Positions 1 to 5,160 of a DNA stretch of 5,171 nt are shown piece by piece. The DNA is from JAUVZL01 sp965603515 (lineage in GTDB: Bacteria; Hydrothermota; Tepidihabitantia; SM23-42). The translations under genes were made by a program, and so were the position numbers. A model generated the notes under the pieces. It saw nothing but the letters and a program-made list of their open reading frames with translations. It did no database searches and was not told where the DNA came from. The stretch's first letter is position 1, and each line of letters begins with the position of its first letter. The DNA is taken from positions 1 to 5,171 of the forward strand of contig CBFDDH010000069.1 in NCBI GenBank assembly GCA_965603515.1. Reading direction: 5' to 3'.

Positions 1-1931
1 TCTTGCTTGCTGATCGCTTCCTCACCCGGCAAACCTAATGACACAATTGATGTTTCCTCAACAGTTTTTTCTGAGACGTCTAATCCCACGATCTCTTTAC
101 CTTTATCATCAGTACTGGCTTCTTCTTTAGTTAACTCTTCACCTGACAGACCCAACGCGATCACCTCTTCAGTCTGTTCAGCAGAAACTGCACCTGTTTC
201 AACTGTCTCTCCAGATAGACCCAATGATACTATTTCCTGTTCAATAGGTGTTTCAACTAACTCTACTGCTTCAGTTGCAGCTGTAACTGAAGCAGTAGTT
301 TCCTTTGTAATCTTTGTAATGAAATCGTCAATCATGGAGAAAGAAACAAATACAGGTAACCCTTCTTCAATCAAAGATTCAGCCTTACCATGCTCCAGAT
401 TTGTCTTGACATAGGTTTCTACTATATCGGAACTCGGTTCTTTCAGCTCGACCTCGATGCCACATTCTAATATCGCCTTTTCATCTTCGGATAAGGTCGC
501 GTCAGTTGGATAGGTGGCGGAACTGAATATTACTGCTTTACCAGAATCAAGGTAAAGCTTCACAACATCGAATATTCTTTTGCGAAGTTCTTCACCAAAA
601 GAGAAGATATTATGGAAGTTATCCATTACCAGAACATCAACGCTATTCATCTTCTCAAACCGACGCACTGAATCTTCATCGTCAAGATCAACAAAACAAA
701 CCACTTTATTTGCTGTTTCCAGATCCAGCCTTACCTCTTCGAGAAACCTTGTTCGACCGGTCCCTTCTTTACCGAATACCACAAAGGGGTTATACTTCTC
801 GCCCAAGTGCTTAACGATCTGTTCTTTGTACAAAGTAACCGCATCTTTGTTACAGGCTCCAACGAGGTAACCTTCAAAAGCTTTCTTGCCTTTTGAAACC
901 TGAATATCTCGTTTCATATTCGAAATCAGTTCTTCGATCTCATCAACGTGTTCTGGAGAAAAGAGCATTGATTCAATCGTCATAGCTTCATCAGGGAAAA
1001 TGCCGGCGTTAAGTGAACCGAATTCCTTCTGAAGTCCAATAAGTCTTTCAACCTTCTTTATGAATTCATCATATGCTATTTTCAGTTTTTCAACATTGCC
1101 TTCCAACAAGGGTTTGAGACTAGTGGTATCAAACCCCTTCATCTCCCAAATGTATATCTTCTCCTTATACTCTTCACGGACATTGAGTTTCTCAGACACA
1201 TCAGATAATACTTCACTCGCATTCTTTTTCAATTCCTCGAGGAGTGAAGAAACCGGACTATAAATACCTTTGGGATAAAACTCCTTTAATATCATGCGGA
1301 CACTGTCCGGGTCGAGTGATAAACTTCCGAGCGATGAATATGCAACTATGCGATTTATCATACCTTCTATTGTACGTATTGAACCAGTAGATATCTGGGC
1401 GAGTTCCAAAGCAATCTCATCTGGCAAGAGAATCCCTGCCTCACTAGACTTCTTCTTGATCACATCGATAAGTGCCATTTCCTTTGGCCGTAATATGTCA
1501 CAGACAAGACCGCCTTCAAATCGGGAGAGTAATTGCGAATCAAAATTCTTTAAATCCCGTGGTGCCGTGTTACCAGAGAAACACATTTGTTGATCACTCG
1601 TTAATGCAGTATCGATCACGCCGAGAAGCGCACCATGATATGTCGATGATATGCTATGTATATCATCGACAATAATTGAACAATCAAAGACTTTTGTCTC
1701 GTCCAGAGCTTTCTCGAATTCTTTCGCCGAGAAAAACTTCGTCGGAGATTTCTTATTCAATTCAGTATGTATTGCCAATAAGAGATGAGTCTTCCCCAAA
1801 CCAGTATTTGCGTATACATATAAGGGATTGAAGAGTTCACCTGGGAACTCGATAATTTTCTGGGCAGCAAGATAAGCAACTTTGTTGCCTTCATACACAT
1901 AGAAATTTTCAAAGTCTGGTCGCCGTTTCAT
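1..1931 (-). CDS. Tandem DnaA-like AAA+ protein, one intact and one degenerate ATPase module (3' end outside window)
   Basis: An open frame runs from ATG at 1931 to the window edge: 643 residues with no stop. Module 1 (about residues 6-205) follows DnaA domain III: P-loop TGLGKTH at 43-49 (Ala41 replaces the usual first Gly), Walker B IIVDDIH at 86-92, box VII SRFEGGL with putative arginine finger R137, and sensor II SIRTIEG with R186. A helical, charged linker follows (about 206-350) and contains WEMKGF at 262-267. Module 2 (about 355-540) repeats the same layout: KYNPFVVFGKEGTGRTR at 379-395 mirrors LFNPLYVYANTGLGKTH. Its Walker A lysine is R393, its Walker B reads VMDNFH (D437, N438), and it lacks SRF and the sensor II Arg, so ATP hydrolysis there is unlikely. 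Residues 543-643 are acidic (24 Asp/Glu, 6 Lys, no Arg) with four motif repeats. No DnaA domain IV helix-turn-helix is visible, though one could lie beyond the edge. The start overlaps the roadblock gene stop as ATGA, preceded by CGGAAA, implying coupled translation. This is not replication DnaA itself; the role is unknown. Confidence 0.9.
   Translation of the reverse strand, partial: MKRRPDFENFYVYEGNKVAYLAAQKIIEFPGELFNPLYVYANTGLGKTHLLLAIHTELNKKSPTKFFSAKEFEKALDETKVFDCSIIVDDIHSISSTYHGALLGVIDTALTSDQQMCFSGNTAPRDLKNFDSQLLSRFEGGLVCDILRPKEMALIDVIKKKSSEAGILLPDEIALELAQISTGSIRTIEGMINRIVAYSSLGSLSLDPDSVRMILKEFYPKGIYSPVSSLLEELKKNASEVLSDVSEKLNVREEYKEKIYIWEMKGFDTTSLKPLLEGNVEKLKIAYDEFIKKVERLIGLQKEFGSLNAGIFPDEAMTIESMLFSPEHVDEIEELISNMKRDIQVSKGKKAFEGYLVGACNKDAVTLYKEQIVKHLGEKYNPFVVFGKEGTGRTRFLEEVRLDLETANKVVCFVDLDDEDSVRRFEKMNSVDVLVMDNFHNIFSFGEELRKRIFDVVKLYLDSGKAVIFSSATYPTDATLSEDEKAILECGIEVELKEPSSDIVETYVKTNLEHGKAESLIEEGLPVFVSFSMIDDFITKITKETTASVTAATEAVELVETPIEQEIVSLGLSGETVETGAVSAEQTEEVIALGLSGEELTKEEASTDDKGKEIVGLDVSEKTVEETSIVSLGLPGEEAISKQ
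21..236 (-). repeat. Four diverged copies of an IVSLGLSGE-like motif in the acidic tail of the AAA+ protein
   Basis: Ten-residue units lie at 207-236 (EIVSLGLSGE), 138-167 (EVIALGLSGE), 66-95 (EIVGLDVSEK) and 21-50 (SIVSLGLPGE), i.e. residues 566-575, 589-598, 613-622 and 628-637. Spacing is 23, 24 and 15 residues. The intervening sequence is rich in Glu, Thr, Ser and Ala and looks disordered. Copies 1, 2 and 4 are close; copy 3 is the most diverged. Codons differ between copies (TTG GGT CTA TCT, TTG GGT CTG TCA, TTA GGT TTG CCG), so the protein motif rather than the DNA appears to be conserved. More copies may follow beyond the window edge. A repeated docking motif is the simplest reading, by inference. 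Confidence 0.75.
263..298. repeat. 14-bp perfect inverted repeat with palindromic centre, inside the AAA+ gene
   Basis: Arms CTACTGCTTCAGTT (263-276) and AACTGAAGCAGTAG (285-298) are exact reverse complements. The 8-base spacer contains CAGCTG, so the 36-base element is fully palindromic except for the pair 277/284. It encodes part of the Thr/Ala/Glu-rich start of the acidic tail (about residues 545-556). In the mRNA it would form a long hairpin. No T-tract follows on the transcribed strand, so it is not a classical terminator. It could be an operator-like site, an mRNA structure, or a by-product of low-complexity coding. Confidence 0.8.
1641..1671. repeat. 12-bp perfect inverted repeat overlapping the Walker B codons of the AAA+ gene
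   Basis: TGTCGATGATAT (1641-1652) and ATATCATCGACA (1660-1671) are exact reverse complements around a 7-base spacer GCTATGT. The element covers roughly residues 87-97 of the AAA+ protein, including D89 and D90. The predicted mRNA hairpin has a 12-bp stem and 7-nt loop and no downstream U-run. The function is unknown. Confidence 0.8.
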
Positions 1932-2335
1932 TTTCCGTTTCTCATAACATCCTCTGCACCTACTGAGAAGTCTTTGCTTGCCACTTTAACGACCCCAGGT
2001 AGTGTCCGGTCGTCAAAAAGTGAAACCAGCAAATAATCGTCGTGAATCCCTATATAGTAGACGCTGAATTTTTTTCCTTCTTGAAGAAATTGGCTGAAAT
2101 TCCTTTCCCCAATTAGCCGGGCTAGCTCCCCTGTTGAATTAAAAACCCCACAGGCTAACGCAGATATCGCTAATACATCAAAAGAACGGACAAACCCTTT
2201 CTGTACGAGAATTTGACCTGATGCTGTAGCAAAAATCGCCCATACTATATTTGCCTCTTCACAGAAACTACTTAGCAGACTATCAAGCCTTTTAACCTTT
2301 TCAACGCTGATCTTGATAGTTGGCAATTTTTCCAT
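1928..2335 (-). CDS. Roadblock/LC7-domain protein, MglB-like partner of a small GTPase
   Basis: This 135-residue protein consists almost entirely of one roadblock/LC7 domain. The visible pattern is the family's: a first helix (about 11-28), strand WAIFATASGQIL (32-43), the ALACGVFNSTGELARLIGE helix (59-77), a strand-turn FLQEGKKFSVYYIGIHDDYLLVSLFDDRT (83-111), and a final helix. Myxococcus MglB has the equivalent DNRTSLGLVRL where this has DDRTLPGVVKV; it acts on MglA as a GTPase-activating protein dimer and lacks catalytic residues of its own. This protein ends soon after the domain and lacks MglB's longer C-terminal extension. The MglA-type GTPase gene lies 74 bases upstream and the AAA+ gene overlaps its stop (ATGA), so it probably links the two proteins. 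The ATG at 2335 has no Shine-Dalgarno and sits 9 bases after a promoter -10, suggesting a leaderless transcript. A TTG at codon 4 is an alternative start. A cytosolic GTPase regulator or scaffold is inferred; true GAP activity is not shown. Confidence 0.9.
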   Translation of the reverse strand: MEKLPTIKISVEKVKRLDSLLSSFCEEANIVWAIFATASGQILVQKGFVRSFDVLAISALACGVFNSTGELARLIGERNFSQFLQEGKKFSVYYIGIHDDYLLVSLFDDRTLPGVVKVASKDFSVGAEDVMRNGK

Positions 2336-2344
2336 TATAGAAGA

Positions 2345-2373
2345 ATTATAATAGACAATCCGATCAAAGTCAA
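2345..2373 (-). promoter_or_regulatory. Near-consensus sigma-70 promoter for the roadblock/AAA+ gene pair
   Basis: Reading the minus strand, -35 TTGACT (2373-2368), a 17-base spacer and -10 TATAAT (2350-2345) match the housekeeping consensus at 11 of 12 positions with ideal spacing. It lies in the only real gap inside the gene cluster (2336-2409). A start about 7 bases after the -10 would fall near 2338, only 2-3 bases before ATG at 2335, giving a leaderless or nearly leaderless mRNA. No hairpin terminator is visible in the gap, so read-through from mglA is also possible. Confidence 0.75.
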
Positions 2374-2409
2374 TAGTTTTAGGTTGAATAGGTTATGAAT
2401 AGAGACTGC

Positions 2410-3006
2410 CTAAACCTGGGGCAGATCCTTCATCTGCTTCAATACGGTAAGTTGACAGATCGACTTAAGGGTATCAAAAACGCCTATGCCCCGAATCGCA
2501 ACACTTTCAAAATATGTATATCCGTCGCGGTTTATCTGTAATTGCAGATCACTTAGCGGCATTATATTGGGAAGGTCACGCTTGTTGTACTGAATGACCA
2601 TCGGGATATCCTTAAGACTCAATCCATAACTGTTCAGATTATCATGCAGGTTGTTGAGACTCTCGATGTTCTCGTCGACACGTTCTTCCTGAGAATCAAC
2701 CACGAAAACTAAACCATCAACGTTCTTGAGAACTAGCTTGCGCGAAACATTGTAGTAAATCTGCCCAGGTACAGTGTATAGATGGTGCCTTAACTTCCAG
2801 CCCTTCACACTACCCAAATCAACTGGCAAGAAATCAAAAAACAGCGTCTGATCAAGTTCCGTAGCCAGACTCATCATCTGCCCTCGTCTATCTGGACCCA
2901 TAGCAGAAAATATAACCCGTAAATTCGTTGTTTTCCCACAAAGACCAGTGCCATAGTAGACGATCTTCAAATTGAGTTCCTTCTTTGCAAAATTAAGGTT
3001 AGCCAC
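2410..3006 (-). CDS. mglA: MglA-family Ras-like small GTPase
   Basis: This 198-residue protein aligns with MglA from end to end without gaps through the core (Myxococcus MglA is 195 residues). Visible elements are: P-loop GTGLCGKTT (19-27); switch I around TELDQTLFFDFLPVDLG (49-65) with T54; switch II TVPGQ (78-82) with catalytic Gln82; DGLVFVVDSQ (97-106); base-specificity motif NKRD (141-144); and SVAIRGIGVFDTLK near the end. MglA is a cytosolic nucleotide-dependent switch that sets cell polarity and gliding or pilus direction in Myxococcus, reset by the roadblock protein MglB. Residue 53 is Gln (GAT CAG ACG), where characterised MglA proteins carry the intrinsic arginine finger R53, so hydrolysis may be slow or need another partner. 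The start is GTG at 3006, supported by AAGGAG four bases upstream and by the conserved N-terminus; it overlaps the recJ-like stop by 8 bases. The roadblock gene follows after a promoter. Motility genes are not seen in this window. Confidence 0.95.
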   Translation of the reverse strand: MANLNFAKKELNLKIVYYGTGLCGKTTNLRVIFSAMGPDRRGQMMSLATELDQTLFFDFLPVDLGSVKGWKLRHHLYTVPGQIYYNVSRKLVLKNVDGLVFVVDSQEERVDENIESLNNLHDNLNSYGLSLKDIPMVIQYNKRDLPNIMPLSDLQLQINRDGYTYFESVAIRGIGVFDTLKSICQLTVLKQMKDLPQV

Positions 3007-4531
3007 TTATCTCCTTCTCAATCACATTGAACGCGCTATCTATTGTATAGATATTTATACCGTCTGTCAATAGGGGTGGCGGATTACCCGCACCAAATGG
3101 CGTCATAGGCTGCAACACATCTATTTTCGTGCGTTCAAGAAAAAAAATGCCCTGTGTATCCAAATCACGTTCTTCTTCTGATTTCGCGGATAAATCATCG
3201 CTTGGAAAATACCCAACCATTCCGTCCACAAATCTATCAAGATTCGTCTCAGACATCGTGAATCCTGCAGCCATGCAATGACCACCGAAATCCATAAACA
3301 AAGGTTTGAAGTGATCCAATATCTTGAATAAATCACAAGTATTGCTACGTAGTTCACCAAAACACTTACCATCCTTGAGTCCAATGACGATCGATGTTCG
3401 TTTATACTGATCTTTTAAACGTGCAGCAACCGCACCAAGATAATGCTGCCTTGAAAAAGGAATTATGGAAACAACGAGTTGAGGAAATAACTTGGCCGCT
3501 GAATTAGCCGTGCTTAGCAATCCATTAACGCCGTGTTTACGTTCCTCATTCATATTCTCTAAGATACCAAAGATTTCCGACACGCGCTCAAAATCACGGT
3601 TTAAGAACACCTCTACTCCGAGTTTAGGATCAACATATGCGGCTGAACCAATTGTCGGTATGATCTCGCGCGTGATCATAGATGTCTTAACGTCCTTGTC
3701 CTTTCTAAAGTACTTTATCCACGGCTCATCGAGTTTATTCAAAACGGCCAACCCATGGACGCTGAATATGCGGTTCTCTCCCAGCAGGATAACTCGGTCT
3801 GATATCGTGCCCAGCATCAGTAACGGAAAGAAATCTCTTCTCAATGAATAGAATTCACGGCTACTTAGACTGAGTACCCTTTGATAAAGACACTGCGCAA
3901 GCTTGAAGCTAACCCCGACCCCCGCCAGTTCGCGAAACGGATATCGTGAATCGGGTCGCTTCGGGTCTACTGCTGGTCCAGGGAAATCAGAAAGGTTGGT
4001 CTCGTGATGATCACAAACAACGAGCTTCAGACCGAGTTCAGAGACAATGCGAAAATTCTCCAGACTACTAATGCCGAAATCAACTGTTATGAGTAATTTA
4101 ACCCCTTGCTCCTGATACCTTTTTAGAACATCCGGGTTAAGAATGTAACCATCTTTTTCACGCACAACCGGGTACAAAAAAATCCTCTCATCCTGTCCTC
4201 TTGTAAGATCAACAAGAGTCTTGTACATAATTGTTCCTGAAGTATAACCATCAATATCATCGTGGCAGTAAACCAGGATGCTTTCGTTGCCCTTTACTGA
4301 AACGATGATATCGTCAACTGCTTTGGCCATATCGGGTATTGACCATGGATCATAGAGGTTGGAAATATTTGGAAACAGGAATTCTTCTGCTTCACTGTAT
4401 GATGGAAAACGCGCTACGAGAATGTTGGCGAGTTCATAAGGTATCGCGAAATCCAAGGCATATCTCTGAGCAAGCACCTTGTCGACAACTGCATACTTCT
4501 CTGCGCTAATGGTCTTTATTGGATTGCCCAT
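2999..4531 (-). CDS. recJ: RecJ-like DHH/DHHA1 phosphoesterase (ssDNA exonuclease family), short C-terminus
   Basis: The 510-residue product has the RecJ motif order. Motif I is HDDIDGYTS (90-98; D92, D94), motif II is TVDFG (149-153; D151), motif III is CDHHET (173-178) and motif IV is LGTISDR (240-246; D245); together these make a two-metal (typically Mn) phosphodiesterase centre. GVGVSFKLAQ lies at 204-213. The DHHA1 part shows GELRSN (392-397) and GGHCMAAGF (416-424), followed by PFGAGNPPP (478-486), typical of RecJ. RecJ degrades single-stranded DNA 5' to 3' in recombination and repair. Usual length is about 560-580 residues; here only 24 residues follow the GNP motif, so the OB-fold that normally comes next is largely missing. 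That is not an obvious frameshift, because the stop overlaps the mglA start neatly. The ATG at 4531 lacks a clear Shine-Dalgarno and lies 26 bases inside the upstream gene, suggesting coupling. A related activity such as RNA or oligonucleotide degradation cannot be excluded. Confidence 0.88.
   Translation of the reverse strand: MGNPIKTISAEKYAVVDKVLAQRYALDFAIPYELANILVARFPSYSEAEEFLFPNISNLYDPWSIPDMAKAVDDIIVSVKGNESILVYCHDDIDGYTSGTIMYKTLVDLTRGQDERIFLYPVVREKDGYILNPDVLKRYQEQGVKLLITVDFGISSLENFRIVSELGLKLVVCDHHETNLSDFPGPAVDPKRPDSRYPFRELAGVGVSFKLAQCLYQRVLSLSSREFYSLRRDFFPLLMLGTISDRVILLGENRIFSVHGLAVLNKLDEPWIKYFRKDKDVKTSMITREIIPTIGSAAYVDPKLGVEVFLNRDFERVSEIFGILENMNEERKHGVNGLLSTANSAAKLFPQLVVSIIPFSRQHYLGAVAARLKDQYKRTSIVIGLKDGKCFGELRSNTCDLFKILDHFKPLFMDFGGHCMAAGFTMSETNLDRFVDGMVGYFPSDDLSAKSEEERDLDTQGIFFLERTKIDVLQPMTPFGAGNPPPLLTDGINIYTIDSAFNVIEKEISG
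3011..3016 (-). promoter_or_regulatory. Strong Shine-Dalgarno (AAGGAG) fixing the GTG start of mglA
   Basis: The minus strand reads AGAAGGAGATAAGTG: AAGGAG ends four bases before GTG. It lies inside the 3' end of the recJ-like gene. It is the only strong Shine-Dalgarno in front of a gene in this window, and it favours GTG at 3006 as the true start since no nearby ATG is in frame. Confidence 0.7.
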
Positions 4532-4934
4532 CTTCAGTCATCTCATCACTTTCAATAAGTCCTCTTACGTAGTCCTCAATTGCCTGTCGTTCCTTTGGCA
4601 ACAGAAGAAAAACACCACGAAACTGATTCAGAAAGGTTTTTCTTCTGAACGGACTGAGTAATATTCCATTCTTACCGTGATAGACCTTTTTGAACTCGGC
4701 TAGACGCCGGCGTTGGGTAATAAAAATATTCCTGATTAGCACTTGATCCTGATCAACTTCATAATACGACGGGAAAAAATAGGAATACAGAGAGACAAAA
4801 AGAATGACGAAACCAAGAATCCCCAAAAAAAGCCCGTAGAAAATCGACACAAACATCAGAAAACCAATGATAAAGATCAAACTTAAGACAGTTTTGTTAT
4901 AGTCTTCTTTTGCTGGGTGAACCGACCACTTCAT
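4506..4934 (-). CDS. Small membrane protein: two-helix hairpin plus cytosolic PH-like tail
   Basis: This 142-residue hypothetical protein starts MKWSVHPAKED. A long hydrophobic stretch at about residues 16-54 is enough for two transmembrane helices with a tight turn near 33-38. Residues 56-125 look soluble: YYEVDQDQVLIRNIFITQRRRLAEFKKV is a strand pattern like the start of bacterial PH-type (DUF304/bPH2-like) domains, with a basic cluster (QRRR). GILLSPFRRKTFLNQFRGVFLLLP follows, then a helix with an acidic and polar end. I recognise the general build from unnamed proteins with W-x-V-H-P N-termini, but no function. I prefer ATG at 4934 over the in-frame TTG at 4940 because TTG adds only two residues and neither has a clear Shine-Dalgarno. 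The 3' end overlaps the recJ-like gene by 26 bases, so the two are probably co-transcribed. Confidence 0.8.
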   Translation of the reverse strand: MKWSVHPAKEDYNKTVLSLIFIIGFLMFVSIFYGLFLGILGFVILFVSLYSYFFPSYYEVDQDQVLIRNIFITQRRRLAEFKKVYHGKNGILLSPFRRKTFLNQFRGVFLLLPKERQAIEDYVRGLIESDEMTEDGQSNKDH

Positions 4935-5100
4935 GGACAAAACTCAAGTACCAAGCACAAAACATCCAGTTCCAAATCAAACAAGTTTTGAATTTTGAGC
5001 ATTGGATTTTTGAAATTGTCCCGTTTTGCGAGGATTCTCGACCATAGATCGGAATTTAGAATTTCGTATTTAGAGATTAGAGTTTCTCCTTTTTCTATTA
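4935..5100. repeat. AT-rich intergenic repeat-like sequence, no credible gene
   Basis: The stretch is built from short variations of A-runs and T-runs (AAAACTCAAG, CCAAATCAAACAAG, TTTTGAATTTTGAG, GGAATTTAGAATTTCG, TATTTAGAGATTAGAG). CAAAACTCAA (4938-4947) and TTGAATTTTG (4988-4997) are inverted with one mismatch, and CGAG/CTCG (5029-5040) forms a small hairpin. This style matches dispersed AATTTAGA/AAATTCAAAA intergenic repeats common in genomes of uncultivated bacteria (recalled, not searched). An open frame of 67 codons crosses it but appears spurious. It would form most of the leader upstream of the membrane-protein gene. Confidence 0.55.
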
Positions 5101-5120
5101 AATGGGCCCGGAGGGACTTG

Positions 5121-5160
5121 TCCCGATTCTGCATTATATCTTTTTATATGTGAATCGGGA
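5121..5160 (-). promoter_or_regulatory. 9-bp inverted repeat around an AT-rich core with TATAAT; possible promoter/operator
   Basis: TCCCGATTC (5121-5129) and GAATCGGGA (5152-5160) are perfect inverted arms around 22 AT-rich bases containing, on the minus strand, TATAAT (5138-5133). No acceptable -35 lies 16-18 bases upstream (it would read about ATCCCG), so promoter activity is doubtful. The neighbourhood repeats the same GC words: GGGAC-TT-GTCCC (5113-5124), GGGATCCC (5157-5164), and TCCCGTTT at both 5019-5026 and 5161-5168. Either an operator-framed promoter or part of a dispersed repeat would fit. Confidence 0.35.

Noticed and set aside
303..320. Tandem 9-base repeat CTTTGTAAT x2
   Set aside because: It encodes ITKITK and two short copies are readily explained by chance in coding sequence.
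873..897. 8-bp inverted repeat TTCAAAAG/CTTTTGAA with 9-base spacer
   Set aside because: About one or two such repeats are expected by chance in a window this size; it lies within coding sequence and has no supporting context.
7..1675. Several plus-strand open frames of 67-135 codons
   Set aside because: They lie opposite the long minus-strand AAA+ gene. Their products are Ser/Thr-rich with no recognisable domain, as expected from antisense reading of Glu-rich coding sequence.
2336..2409. Possible terminator after mglA
   Set aside because: No stable hairpin or T-tract is visible in the gap; only the promoter could be supported.
3715..3723. TTATCCACG, one base from the DnaA-box consensus TTATCCACA
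   Set aside because: It is a single imperfect copy within recJ-like coding sequence with no cluster or AT-rich unwinding region. Despite the DnaA-like gene nearby, there is no case for an origin.
3121..3851. Open frames overlapping the recJ-like gene on both strands
   Set aside because: They are out-of-frame or antisense shadows of a gene with clear catalytic motifs; none has a recognisable domain.
4931..5134. Open frame of 67 codons on the minus strand upstream of the membrane-protein gene, with an AAGGAG inside it
   Set aside because: It lies wholly in the AT-rich repeat-like sequence, its composition (KYEILNSDLWS, KIQNLFDLEL) mirrors the DNA repeat words, it starts inside the inverted repeat, and the AAGGAG is not placed before any start codon.
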